A program made the position numbers and the translations under genes. The notes under the pieces were generated by a model. The model was not told where the DNA came from and made no database searches. It worked only from the letters and a program-made list of their open reading frames with translations. From Acidimicrobiales bacterium (GTDB lineage Bacteria; Actinomycetota; Acidimicrobiia; Acidimicrobiales; Aldehydirespiratoraceae): 64,000 bases of DNA. The stretch is from positions 79,937 through 143,936 of the forward strand of contig JAKMFW010000015.1 of NCBI GenBank assembly GCA_022425325.1, read 5' to 3'. Positions 52,410-61,018 of the stretch are shown in pieces. Each line of letters opens with the position of its first letter. The stretch's first letter is position 1.

Positions 52410-52878
52410 GAAGTCACACATCCAAGGACTCTTCATCCTCCTCGGCGTGGCCATCGCCCTGCTGGCGTTGGCGAACATCGCCGCGCCCGTCCTTGGCGAC
52501 GCCTTCGGCGAGGACGGGGCGATCGTCGCCGAGTCCGCGGCCGACGACGGTGCCGATCCCGCCGCGGAGGAGGCGACCGTGGTTCCGCTCGACGGGGAGG
52601 AGGTCGCCCTGCTGCAGGCCAACCTCACCGATCTCGGCTTCGATCCCGGGCCGGTCGACGGCATCCTCGGCAACGGCACCCGCAGCGCGATCAGCGAGGC
52701 GATCGTCGAGTATCAACTCGATGTCAGCGCCTCCGATCGCGAGGTGCTCGAGTACACCCAGTCGCTGATCGACGCCCTCGCCGCCGCCGATGCGGCCGAC
52801 GATTCCGGCGATCTGTCCCTCCTGCCCCAGGCCGACGACGAATCGGTCGATCCGACGGTCGACGACACCGCAGGCTGA
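52408..52878 (+). CDS. Membrane-anchored peptidoglycan-binding (PG_binding_1) protein
   Basis: A 156-residue protein. The N-terminus is hydrophobic (LFILLGVAIALLALANIAAPVL), a signal anchor or signal peptide. An acidic linker follows, then a PG_binding_1 unit EVALLQANLTDLGFDPGPVDG with ILGNGTRSAISEAIVEYQ, then an acidic tail. It should sit at the outer face of the membrane touching the wall. ATG 52408 lacks a clear ribosome site; upstream in-frame ATG 52339 or GTG 52360 would add a hydrophilic stretch before the membrane segment. Confidence 0.7.
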   Translation: MKSHIQGLFILLGVAIALLALANIAAPVLGDAFGEDGAIVAESAADDGADPAAEEATVVPLDGEEVALLQANLTDLGFDPGPVDGILGNGTRSAISEAIVEYQLDVSASDREVLEYTQSLIDALAAADAADDSGDLSLLPQADDESVDPTVDDTAG

Positions 52879-52944
52879 GCGTTTCTTCACCGCCAACGCA
52901 GACCTCCGCCGAACGGGGGGATGACCGCACTCGGGGACCTTTGC

Positions 52945-52965
52945 TACGGTTGTCGCTTCGGAGGG
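52945..52965 (+). promoter_or_regulatory. Promoter -10 and ribosome site of the PAP2 gene
   Basis: TACGGT (52945-52950) is followed by about 19 nt to ATG 52970, with GGAGGG (52960-52965) 4 nt before it. Unlike most neighbours this gene has a short leader with a Shine-Dalgarno sequence. Confidence 0.5.
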
Positions 52966-52969
52966 CACG

Positions 52970-53773
52970 ATGACGCAGACCGCAATACCGAACTCAGAGC
53001 ATCCCTCCAGCAACCCGACGAACCCGACCAACCCGTCGTGGTCTCGTTACGGATGGCTTCTCGGGCGGGAGTTCTTGTTGCTGATCGGGGGCCTGGCGGC
53101 GTACCGCGCCGCGCGTCTTCTGGTGAAGGACGAGATCGACGTCGCCTTCGCGAACAGCGAACGGGTCATCAACTTCCAGCAGACACTGGGGATCCTCAAC
53201 GAGATGCATCTCCAGGACCTCATCGTGTCGAGCGACGCATCGATCTGGTTGCTCAACCGCTACTACTTCTTCGCCCACTTCCTCGGCACCGCCATCTGGG
53301 TGGTGTGGATGTACACCCGCCACTTCGAGCACTACGGCCGGGTCCGGCGGGTGTTGTTCGGAACCACCTTCTCGGCGCTGGTCATCCATGTCGCCTTTCC
53401 CTTGGCCCCACCCCGATGGTTCCCCGACATGGGTTTCGTCGACACCCTGCAGGAACACGGGCCGAAGATCTACGACGCCGAGGCGATCTCCAACACTGCG
53501 AACCAGATCGCGGCGATGCCGTCGCTCCACGTCGGGTGGGCCCTGATCGGCGCCTGGGCGATCATCAAGGCCAGCACGAGTCAGTGGCGCTGGATCGCCG
53601 CCCTCCACCCGGCCGGGATGACCGCTGCCGTGGTGCTGACGGCGAACCACTGGTGGCTCGATGCGATCATCGCCGCCCTCCTCGTGGCGGTGGTCTGGGC
53701 GGCCGATGCGCCGATCCAGCGCTGGCTCGAGCGTCGCAAGGAGCGGTCGGCACCCCAGCCGAGTTCGGCCTAG
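52970..53773 (+). CDS. PAP2-superfamily membrane phosphatase/phosphotransferase
   Basis: A 267-residue membrane protein with about six hydrophobic segments. The phosphatase-type signature is split as FPLAPPRWFPDMG, MPSLHVGWALIGAW and TANHWWLDAIIA. The last two correspond to PSxHxxxA and the catalytic His of PAP2_3 (Aur1/inositol-phosphotransferase-like) proteins. It probably acts on lipid phosphates or phosphoinositol at the membrane. An Asn/Pro/Ser-rich cytoplasmic N-terminus precedes the first segment. Confidence 0.85.
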   Translation: MTQTAIPNSEHPSSNPTNPTNPSWSRYGWLLGREFLLLIGGLAAYRAARLLVKDEIDVAFANSERVINFQQTLGILNEMHLQDLIVSSDASIWLLNRYYFFAHFLGTAIWVVWMYTRHFEHYGRVRRVLFGTTFSALVIHVAFPLAPPRWFPDMGFVDTLQEHGPKIYDAEAISNTANQIAAMPSLHVGWALIGAWAIIKASTSQWRWIAALHPAGMTAAVVLTANHWWLDAIIAALLVAVVWAADAPIQRWLERRKERSAPQPSSA

Positions 53774-53807
53774 GGCAGCTTCGGCATCACGACGTCGCAG
53801 GTCTCGT

Positions 53808-54065
53808 CTAGGGCGCCGCCCGGTTGTCGTTGCGGCGGAGCACCAGCAGGAGCAGCATCGCGCCGACGACAGAGCCGATGAACCCGGCGGTCGACACGTC
53901 GAGGCCGTCGCCTGCCAGCAGCGAGGCGAGGGTGCCGCCGATGAGCGAGCCGACGATGCCGAGTGCGATCGTGCCGAGACAGCCGAACCGGCGACCGGTC
54001 GGCACGAACAGGCGAGCAAGCGCGCCGGCCAGCAGTCCGGGGATGATCAAACCCAACCAACTCAC
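53808..54065 (-). CDS. GlsB/YeaQ/YmgE-family small membrane protein
   Basis: An 85-residue protein with three hydrophobic segments (SWLGLIIPGLLAGALARLFVP, GCLGTIALGIVGSLIGGTLA, AGFIGSVVGAMLLLLVLRR), typical of transglycosylase-associated proteins, which are often general-stress proteins. GTG 54065 lies 6 nt after CAGACT (54077-54072), the same hexamer and spacing as at 5977-5982. A longer frame reaching 55898 runs antisense through the MFS gene and is spurious. Confidence 0.82.
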   Translation of the reverse strand: MSWLGLIIPGLLAGALARLFVPTGRRFGCLGTIALGIVGSLIGGTLASLLAGDGLDVSTAGFIGSVVGAMLLLLVLRRNDNRAAP

Positions 54066-54134
54066 GGGTGAAGTCTGGCAGATGAGGGCGTCACGGTTTC
54101 GACGGCCCGCCCGAACGTGGTGTAGCCAGCAGGG

Positions 54135-55523
54135 GTGACCGACACCGCCACCCCCGCCCCGACCTCGCCGTGGCGGCTGTTCTCGGTGGTCGGCAGCGCC
54201 ATGGTGCTCACGGCGCTGAACTTCTCGATCAGTTTCGTGGCTTTCGGCGAGATCGCCGAGACCTTCGATGCCGAGGGGACCACGGTGTCCTGGGCGCTCA
54301 CTGCGTTCTCGATCACCATCGGTGCGTTGATCGTGCCGGGCGGCTGGGCGGCCGACCGGTACGGCCGGGCGCGAATGTTCGCCACCGGGTTCGCGGTGTT
54401 CCTGCTCGGTTCGGGTCTCGTCGCTCTGGCGCCGACCGTCGAACTCCTGGTCGCCGCCCGGGTCGTGCAGGCGGCCGGCGTCGCCTTCCAGGGGCCGGCG
54501 ATGCTCGCCCTGATGCTCGACGCCTTCGGACCGGATCGGCGGGCGACGGCCGTCGGCGTCACCGGGGGGCTGGGCGGGGTCGCTGCGGCGGCCGGACCGG
54601 CGATCGGCGGAGCGATGGTCGAGTCGGTCGGCTGGCGATGGACCTTCGCGGCCAACATCCCCATCGGGCTGATCGTGCTCGCGGTACTCCTCCGGCTCCT
54701 CACCTTCGAGCGACCGGCCGACGGCGGCGATGTGCCCGATCTGCCCGGCGTGCTCTTGATGGTCGGCGCCGTGGCCGGCTTCATCCTTGGCATCGTGCAG
54801 AGCGATGACTGGGGGTTTGCGGATCTCCGCACGATCGGGTCGGTCGCGGCTTCGGTCGTGCTCGGCGCAGCACTCGTTCGGCGAAGTCGACGCCATCCAA
54901 GTCCGATCCTCGACCTCAACCTCTTCACGATCCCGTCGTTTCGATCGGGCATGGGGCTGCAGTTGCTCGTGGCGGGCAGCTTCGGCGGGGTGTTCTTGAC
55001 GGAGCTCCAGTTCCTCACCGACGGGTGGGATCTCAGCCTGCTGGAGGCGGGGCTCGCCATCGCTGCGATTCCTGCGATCGCGGGCCCGCTCACGGTGGTG
55101 GCGGGGCGGATCGCCGATCGACACGGTCATCGGATTGTGATCGTCCCGGGGATGATGGGCATGATCGCCGCCGGCCTCGGCTTCGCCCTGCTGATCGGCG
55201 AAGAACAGCAGCTGTGGTCCCGGTGGGTGCCGATCAATGCGCTCTACGCAGTCGGTGTCGGGCTCGCTCATGCGGCCTGCCAGGCGGTCGCCGTCAACGA
55301 TGTCCCCGCCGAGCGCCTCGGCATGGGCGCCGGTATGAGCCGCATCAGCCAGGAGATCGGCAACGCCCTCACTGCGGCCATCGCGATCACACTGATCGCG
55401 CAGGCCCGCACCCCTGCCGACGGGCTCCAGGCGACGATGGTGATGCTGATCGCGCTCACCACGATCGCGATCCCGGTGGCCTGGCGGTTGCCGCGTCGCC
55501 GCCGTGTCACTCCCGTGCCGTAG
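54135..55523 (+). CDS. MFS transporter (DHA2/EmrB-like)
   Basis: A 462-residue transporter of about 14 hydrophobic segments. Features are VSWALTAFSITIGALIVPGGWAADRYGRARM (DHA2 motif A), VAARVVQAAGVAFQGPAML (motif C area), GGVAAAAGPAIGGAMVESVGWRW, and in the second half GRIADRHGHRIVIVPG. DHA2 members expel drugs or lipids. GTG 54135 follows TAGCCA (54123-54128) by 6 nt. The gene ends in a TAG that is part of the next gene's -10 box. Confidence 0.88.
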   Translation: MTDTATPAPTSPWRLFSVVGSAMVLTALNFSISFVAFGEIAETFDAEGTTVSWALTAFSITIGALIVPGGWAADRYGRARMFATGFAVFLLGSGLVALAPTVELLVAARVVQAAGVAFQGPAMLALMLDAFGPDRRATAVGVTGGLGGVAAAAGPAIGGAMVESVGWRWTFAANIPIGLIVLAVLLRLLTFERPADGGDVPDLPGVLLMVGAVAGFILGIVQSDDWGFADLRTIGSVAASVVLGAALVRRSRRHPSPILDLNLFTIPSFRSGMGLQLLVAGSFGGVFLTELQFLTDGWDLSLLEAGLAIAAIPAIAGPLTVVAGRIADRHGHRIVIVPGMMGMIAAGLGFALLIGEEQQLWSRWVPINALYAVGVGLAHAACQAVAVNDVPAERLGMGAGMSRISQEIGNALTAAIAITLIAQARTPADGLQATMVMLIALTTIAIPVAWRLPRRRRVTPVP

Positions 55524-55526
55524 GTT
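55521..55526 (+). promoter_or_regulatory. -10 box built on the upstream gene's stop codon
   Basis: TAGGTT starts with the TAG stop of the MFS gene and ends 7 nt before GTG 55534. Terminating the previous frame and starting the next transcript thus share three bases. Confidence 0.5.
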
Positions 55527-55533
55527 CGACGCC

Positions 55534-58335
55534 GTGATCAGTTGTGGCCACTGCGGCGGCCGCCACCCGACGGTGGCCGAGGTTCGAGGATGCTCGGGCG
55601 CGCCGGCCGACACGCCACCACCGGCGCAGTTCGGCACGAGAGCCGCTCCAGCGCCCACGGTGACGAGCGTCGCCCTCGACGTCGACTGGGCCCGGCTCGC
55701 CGGGCCGCCAGCACTCGGCCGCAATCTGGTGATCACACCCGGGCAGGCGGTGCCCGAACCGTGGGCGCTCGCTCCACGGGTCGTCGTCGAGCACGACACT
55801 CCCGACACCGTCGCCCAGCTGCGCACCCATCGGCTCGCCCGACAGTCGATCGTGATCGAGCTCCGTGGCGAGCTCCCGCCTGCCGACCCGACCCTCACGA
55901 TCGACTATTGGCATCTCGCGCCCGACACTGATCTCGAAGGTGAGGCGTTGCGGCACCTCGTGCTCGCCCACTCGGTCGATGCGCGTGATCCGCAGCGCCC
56001 GTCGATCCACGCGGTCGACCTCGCGGTCGCTGCCGGAGCCGAGCCCGTCGTCGACGGTCCGGGCGACGTCGTCGGCCCCGACGGTCCGGTCTGGTGCGAT
56101 GGCGGTCCGCTCGACTGGATCACCGTCGAAGCCGACGGCACACCGATCGTGACGCTCGCCAATCTGCGCGTCGGGTCGCTGCGACCACTCGGCACTGGCA
56201 CCCCCTCGAGCCGACTCGCTCCCGATCAGCTCGCCGCCGTCGTGCACGGTGGTGCGGGCGCCCGCATCATTGCACCGGCCGGTTCGGGCAAGACCACCGT
56301 GCTCACCGAACGGGCCCGCCACCTGATCCACGATCGCGGCGTCGATCCGGCGGCCGTCTGCCTGCTTGCGTTCAACGTCCGTGCTCGCGCCGAGATGCAG
56401 GAGCGCACCCACGACCTTCCCGGCCTCGAGATCCGCACGCTCAATTCGTTGGCGCTCGCGATCATCGCCGGTCGCGCCCCGTTCACCCGGCCCCGATCCG
56501 GCCCCGGCACCCAGGTGATCGACGAACCTCACGTCCGCCGCCTGCTCGACGAGCTCGTCTCGACCCGCCGTCAGGCGATGGCCGATCCGATGGCGGTGTA
56601 TCTCGAAGCGCTCACCTCGACCCGGCTCGGCTTGCGGTCGCCGGAGGTGGTCGAGCAGGAGTTCGGCGGCGATGTCCGTGACTTTCCCGCCGTCGTCGCG
56701 GGATACCGCGAGGCGCTGGCCCGCCATGGCCTCCTCGACTTCGACGAGCAGATCCTCGGCGCCATCGAGATCTTGTGCCGAGATCCCGAGGCTCGGGCTG
56801 CCGCCCGACGGGCGTGCCAGGTCGTGCTCGTCGACGAGTTCCAGGATCTCACCCCTGCCCATGTGCTGCTGGTGCGGTTGCTGGCAGGGCCCGAGGCCAA
56901 CGTGTTCGGGGTCGGCGACGATGACCAGACCATCTACGGCTACGCAGGCGCCTCCCCCGCGTGGCTGATCGACTACGCCGATCTCTTTCCCGGCTCCGGC
57001 AGCCACGACCTCACGGTCAACTACCGGTGCGCGGCCCCGGTCGTCGACGGCGCTCGCACCCTGCTCGGCCACAACCGACACCGCATCGCCAAGACGATCC
57101 ATTCGTTTGCCGAACGCGAGCCCGAGGATGGCGCACTCGATCTCATTTCCGGGCCGGATCCCACCGCCCTCACCTGCGATGCCGTGCAGGCCCTCGTCGA
57201 CGATGGTGTTCCACCGAGCGACATCGCCGTGCTCACCCGCGTGAACGCCACACTGCTCGGGCCGGCGCTCAGCCTCGATGCCACCGGCGTGGCGAGCACC
57301 AAGCCGGTCGATCTGCGCTTTCTCGAGCGCACCGGGGTCTCGGCCGTCCTTGCGTGGCTGCGACTCGCCACGGCGCCGGCACAGCGTCTGCCCGGGCGCG
57401 ATCTCGGTGTCGCCGTCCGTCGACCCCCACGAGGGTTGCGGCCCAACCTGGTCGACTGGATCGTCGAGAAGCCGAGCCTCCGGGAGATCACTGCGCTCGG
57501 GAATCGACTCAACAGCGACAAGGACCAGGTCCGAGTAGAGGATTTCGTCGCCGATCTCGGGCAGCTTCGTGCCCTCACCGAGGGTGGCGCGGAGACAGCC
57601 GAGTTGATCGTTGCGATCCGCGACATCGTCGGGCTCGGCTCGGCACTCGACAATCGGCTCGACGCCAGCCGACGCTCGGTCGACCGCTCGGCCCACGGCG
57701 ACGATGTCGCGGCGCTGCTCGCCGTCGCCGCCCTCGAACCCGATGCAGCACGCTTTCCGTCCTGGCTCGCCGAACGCCTCGAGCACAGCGTCCACGACCC
57801 TGCGGGTGTGCAACTCTCCACCACCCATCGGGTCAAGGGCCGGGAGTGGCCTCACGTGATCGTCCACGACGCCACCGCCGGCCTCTTCCCGCATCGCCTG
57901 GCGTCCGATGTCGAGGAGGAGCGTCGCGTCTTCCACGTCGCCGTCACCCGCTCGTCGCAACGCACGCTGGTGGTCGCCGGCGTTCCGGCGTCGCCCTTCG
58001 TCGAGCAGCTCCACACCGAAGCCGATCCCGAGGCCCCCGAGCCGGAGCCGGTTGCCCCGCAGCGTTCCGATTCGGGCGGTGGGGTGCGCACGAAGAAGGT
58101 CGAGCGACCCGAGGGTCCGGTCGCCGACGCCTTGCGCACCTGGCGTTTCGAGAAGGCCCGAGCGGCGAAGATGCCGGCGTACGTGATCTTCAGCGACGCC
58201 ACGCTTGCGCAGCTGGCCGAGCGGCTACCGGGTGATGAACGGGCGTTGCTGCGGATCTCGGGTATCGGCCCGGTCAAGGTCGAGCGCTATGGCGAGGAGA
58301 TCCTGGCGATCATCGCCGAACACCGCGACTCGTAG
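55534..58335 (+). CDS. UvrD-family helicase with N-terminal zinc finger and C-terminal HRDC domain
   Basis: A 933-residue superfamily 1A helicase. The first 20 residues carry CGHCGGRHPTVAEVRGC (Cys4, Cys7, His11, Cys20), a possible zinc finger, then a 210-residue region I do not recognise. Walker A APAGSGKTT is at 247-255; motif II reads VLVDEFQDLTP; then GVGDDDQTIYGYAGA, NYRCAAPVV, TTHRVKGREWPHV and FHVAVTRSSQRTLV. The C-terminus (about 860-930) is an HRDC domain (FSDATLAQLAERLPGDERAL). The plan is like mycobacterial UvrD2 but with a much longer N-terminus. Confidence 0.9.
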   Translation: MISCGHCGGRHPTVAEVRGCSGAPADTPPPAQFGTRAAPAPTVTSVALDVDWARLAGPPALGRNLVITPGQAVPEPWALAPRVVVEHDTPDTVAQLRTHRLARQSIVIELRGELPPADPTLTIDYWHLAPDTDLEGEALRHLVLAHSVDARDPQRPSIHAVDLAVAAGAEPVVDGPGDVVGPDGPVWCDGGPLDWITVEADGTPIVTLANLRVGSLRPLGTGTPSSRLAPDQLAAVVHGGAGARIIAPAGSGKTTVLTERARHLIHDRGVDPAAVCLLAFNVRARAEMQERTHDLPGLEIRTLNSLALAIIAGRAPFTRPRSGPGTQVIDEPHVRRLLDELVSTRRQAMADPMAVYLEALTSTRLGLRSPEVVEQEFGGDVRDFPAVVAGYREALARHGLLDFDEQILGAIEILCRDPEARAAARRACQVVLVDEFQDLTPAHVLLVRLLAGPEANVFGVGDDDQTIYGYAGASPAWLIDYADLFPGSGSHDLTVNYRCAAPVVDGARTLLGHNRHRIAKTIHSFAEREPEDGALDLISGPDPTALTCDAVQALVDDGVPPSDIAVLTRVNATLLGPALSLDATGVASTKPVDLRFLERTGVSAVLAWLRLATAPAQRLPGRDLGVAVRRPPRGLRPNLVDWIVEKPSLREITALGNRLNSDKDQVRVEDFVADLGQLRALTEGGAETAELIVAIRDIVGLGSALDNRLDASRRSVDRSAHGDDVAALLAVAALEPDAARFPSWLAERLEHSVHDPAGVQLSTTHRVKGREWPHVIVHDATAGLFPHRLASDVEEERRVFHVAVTRSSQRTLVVAGVPASPFVEQLHTEADPEAPEPEPVAPQRSDSGGGVRTKKVERPEGPVADALRTWRFEKARAAKMPAYVIFSDATLAQLAERLPGDERALLRISGIGPVKVERYGEEILAIIAEHRDS

Positions 58336-58444
58336 CCCGCGATAGTTCGGGCATTCGCTCGCCACTGCGGGCTCTCCTACGCTCGGCGGCGGTGTGCGCA
58401 ACGATCGTGATTCCACGTCGGCTCGCCAGCACCGGAGGTACCTG

Positions 58445-59368
58445 ATGAACGCTCCCGAACTCCACCCCGACCTCGATCCGGCGCTCGCATCGATCGTGCC
58501 GGACTTCACCCCGGAAGTCCTGTCGCAGTTGCGCGGCACCGGTCTCGTCGGCGAGCAGCAGCTCAGCGATGCCGTCGAACGCACCGAGCACACGGTGTCG
58601 CAGGATCCGCCCGTGGTCGTTCGGGTCCATCGACCGGTGGATGCCGATGGAGCGCTGCCGTGCCTGTTCTCCATCCACGGTGGCGGCTATGTGGCCGGTT
58701 CCTACGCGATGGACGACTCCAGCATGGACGAGCTCTGTCCGAAGCTCGGGATCGTCGGGGTTTCCGTCGAGTACCGCTTGGCCCCCGAGCACCCCTACCC
58801 GGCCGCGATCGACGACTGCGAGGCGGCCTTGCGGTGGACGATCGCGAACGCCGCTGATCTCGGTATCGACGCCGGCAAGATCGGCATCACCGGTGTGAGC
58901 GCCGGCGGTGGCCTGTGTGCCGCGCTCGGCCTTCGAGCCCGTGACGGGGGGATCCCTGTGCGTTTCCAACTGCTCGACTGTCCGATGATCGACGACACGA
59001 TGACCACGGCCTCCTCACAGCTGGAGGGCCTTGCCATCTGGTCGAAGGCCTCGAATGACTTCGGATGGAACGCGTATCTCGGCAGCCGCCGCGGTGGCGA
59101 TGTTCCCGCCGATGCGGCGCCGGCGCGAGCCACCGATCTCTCGGGGCTCCCGCCGTCGTACGTGTGTGTCGGCGGCGCCGATGGCTTCCGCGATGAGGAC
59201 ATCACCTACGCCCAACGGCTGATGGCTGCCGGGGTCGACACCGAGCTCCACGTCTACCCGGGCGTGCCTCACGGCGTTCGCTTCTGGCAGGGCACCGAGC
59301 CGGCCCGCCGCTACTGGGCCGATCAGGTCGATTGGCTGAGCCGCCAGTTCGCGGCGATGACCGACTGA
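58445..59368 (+). CDS. HSL-family alpha/beta hydrolase (esterase/lipase)
   Basis: A 307-residue esterase of the hormone-sensitive-lipase type. The oxyanion motif HGGGYVAGSY is at 78-87, VEYRLAPEHPYPAAIDD follows, nucleophile Ser152 is in TGVSAGGGLCAA, acid Asp in VGGADGFRDED and His in PGVPHGVRFW. It hydrolyses short- to medium-chain esters. GGAGGT lies 5 nt before ATG 58445, deciding the start over an in-frame ATG 51 bases upstream. Confidence 0.9.
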   Translation: MNAPELHPDLDPALASIVPDFTPEVLSQLRGTGLVGEQQLSDAVERTEHTVSQDPPVVVRVHRPVDADGALPCLFSIHGGGYVAGSYAMDDSSMDELCPKLGIVGVSVEYRLAPEHPYPAAIDDCEAALRWTIANAADLGIDAGKIGITGVSAGGGLCAALGLRARDGGIPVRFQLLDCPMIDDTMTTASSQLEGLAIWSKASNDFGWNAYLGSRRGGDVPADAAPARATDLSGLPPSYVCVGGADGFRDEDITYAQRLMAAGVDTELHVYPGVPHGVRFWQGTEPARRYWADQVDWLSRQFAAMTD

Positions 59369-59378
59369 CCAGCCGCCG

Positions 59379-59930
59379 TCACGGCAGGTCGCGCAGCTCG
59401 ATCGTGCGGGCACTCACCTCGATCAGTTCGCCGCGCTGCACCTCGTAGGAGACGATGCGTTCGGCATTGAGCACGCCGTTGCGGCCCTTGATGGTGACGA
59501 GGTCGAGTTCCATGCCCTCGATGACGGGGACGAGCGCGACCGCCTTGAACCCCTCGTCCTTGCCGGGATGCGATTTCTTTTCCTCGACGATCAGATCCAT
59601 CGAATCCCAGACCCAGGTGTCGTCGACACTGATGAAACGCGACCGGTGAGAGGTGCGGCTCTTGGCGATCGTGGCGCCGGGGCACACGATGACATCGCCC
59701 TCGACCCAGGGGGCGGCTCCGAGACCGTCGCGCCCGAACGCCTGTTGGAAGGCCTCCTCGATGATCGCGTCGTGGTTGCCGCCTTCGCGGGCCCGTCGAC
59801 GGATCTCATCGCGTATCGCGGCGGCCAGGTGCGTGAGCGTGTCGTCGGGCAGAGCGGCGGCCAAGTCGACTGCCGCCTCGAGTTCGTCGGTGAGGCGTTG
59901 CAGGTTGAGTTCGGGAATCTCGTCGGCCAC
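59379..59930 (-). CDS. Conserved-looking hypothetical protein (183 aa)
   Basis: A 183-residue protein with an N-terminal helical part (IPELNLQRLTDELEAAVDLAAAL, REGGNHDAIIEEAFQQAFG) and a C-terminal mainly beta part (WVEGDVIVCPGATIAKS, FISVDDTWVWDSMDLIVEEK, GFKAVALVPVIEGMELDLV). I do not recognise the family. CATGAT (59942-59937) lies 6 nt before GTG 59930. It is convergent with the esterase, 10 bases away. Confidence 0.65.
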   Translation of the reverse strand: MADEIPELNLQRLTDELEAAVDLAAALPDDTLTHLAAAIRDEIRRRAREGGNHDAIIEEAFQQAFGRDGLGAAPWVEGDVIVCPGATIAKSRTSHRSRFISVDDTWVWDSMDLIVEEKKSHPGKDEGFKAVALVPVIEGMELDLVTIKGRNGVLNAERIVSYEVQRGELIEVSARTIELRDLP

Positions 59931-59983
59931 CGGCTCATCATGCCTGCGATGACCGACAGCCCCGCACGCCACTGACACCATCA

Positions 59984-59999
59984 GTCTGAAATGTCAGAC
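59984..59999. promoter_or_regulatory. Inverted repeat upstream of the LLM gene
   Basis: GTCTGA (59984-59989) and TCAGAC (59994-59999) form a perfect 6-bp dyad with 4 nt between, flanked by CACC and GGTG that could extend it with a bulge. It lies 8 bases upstream of the -10-like TAGGGT (60008-60013) and overlaps the -35 region, as an operator would. Confidence 0.4.
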
Positions 60000-60054
60000 G
60001 GTGCGACCTAGGGTGACGCCAGCGTGCCACGGTGGCGCGGAGAGGACGATGCCC

Positions 60055-61011
60055 ATGACCAAGCTCGGCTACCAGATCCCGAACTTCTCCTACCCCGGAG
60101 GCGGGAACATCTTCGACCAGGTCGTCGCCCAGGCGAAGGCGGCCGAAGCGGCCGGCTTCGACCGGCTCTTCGTGATGGATCACTTCTACCAGCTGCCCGG
60201 TATCGGTGATCCCGACGCCGAGATGTTCGAGTGCTACACGATGCTGGCTGCGCTTGCGCAGCACACCAGCTCGATCGGGTTGTCGTCGCTCGTCACCGGC
60301 AACACCTACCGCAACCCGGCCGTGCTCGCGAAGACCGTCACCACCCTCGACCACGTGTCGGGTGGTCGGGCCACGCTCGGTATCGGCTCGGGCTGGTTCG
60401 AGCTGGAGCACAACGCCTTCGGCATCCCGTTCAACACGTTCACCGAGCGGTTCGAGAAGCTCGAGGAGGCGCTGCAGATCATCATCCCGATGCTCGCGGA
60501 CGAACGTCCGACCTTCTCGGGCGATCACTACACCGTGGTCGAGGCGATCAATCAGCCGGCCCCGTTGAGCAAGATCCCGATCATGATCGGCGGCTCCGGC
60601 GAGAAGAAGACCCTTCGTATGGTCGCCCAATACGCCGACGAGTCGAACCTGACCTGCCAGCCCGACGAGATTCCGCGCAAGCTGGAGGCGCTCGACGCTC
60701 ACTGTGAGCGTCTTGGTCGCGACCGGTCCGAGATCAAGGTCACGAAGCTGGTGATGGGCGTGATCGGGCGCACCATGGAGGAGGCCCACGCCTCCGTCGA
60801 TGCGTTCGTTGCGATGAAGGGCTGGCCGGCCGAGGTTGCGGACTTCTATCGCGGCGTCGCAACGATCGGCGATGCCGACACGTTCGGTGAGGAGATGCAG
60901 AAGCTGATCGACGCGGGGATCGACGGGGTGACCCTCAATTTGGTACCGAACGGTCACGATCCCGAGATGGTCATGCTCGCCGGGGAATCTGCAACGAGGG
61001 CGATGGGTTGA
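60055..61011 (+). CDS. Luciferase-like (LLM class) F420-dependent oxidoreductase
   Basis: A 318-residue LLM protein: TKLGYQIPNFSYPGG, GFDRLFVMDHFYQLPGIG, LSSLVTGNTYRNPAVLAKT, GRATLGIGSGWFELEHNAFG, FEKLEEALQII and KIPIMIGGSGEKKTLRMV. These match actinobacterial F420-dependent 'TIGR03560-like' LLM proteins; the physiological substrate is unknown. AGGA lies 8 nt before ATG 60055; an in-frame ATG two codons earlier is possible. It is followed after 7 bases by the DsbA-like gene, then guaD, suggesting one transcript. Confidence 0.88.
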   Translation: MTKLGYQIPNFSYPGGGNIFDQVVAQAKAAEAAGFDRLFVMDHFYQLPGIGDPDAEMFECYTMLAALAQHTSSIGLSSLVTGNTYRNPAVLAKTVTTLDHVSGGRATLGIGSGWFELEHNAFGIPFNTFTERFEKLEEALQIIIPMLADERPTFSGDHYTVVEAINQPAPLSKIPIMIGGSGEKKTLRMVAQYADESNLTCQPDEIPRKLEALDAHCERLGRDRSEIKVTKLVMGVIGRTMEEAHASVDAFVAMKGWPAEVADFYRGVATIGDADTFGEEMQKLIDAGIDGVTLNLVPNGHDPEMVMLAGESATRAMG

Positions 61012-61018
61012 TCGCTTC

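Noticed and set aside
53808-55898. Minus-strand frame of about 696 codons
   Set aside because: Only its last 85 codons (the GlsB-like protein from GTG 54065) are credible; the rest is antisense to the MFS and helicase genes.
56961-58235. 424-codon plus frame inside the UvrD-HRDC helicase
   Set aside because: Alternate frame of a gene with complete helicase motifs; the product is Arg-rich and unlike any family.
58334-58373. AGCCCGC/GCGGGCT inverted repeat after the UvrD-HRDC gene
   Set aside because: Seven pairs but a 26-nt loop and no T tract; likely chance at this GC content.
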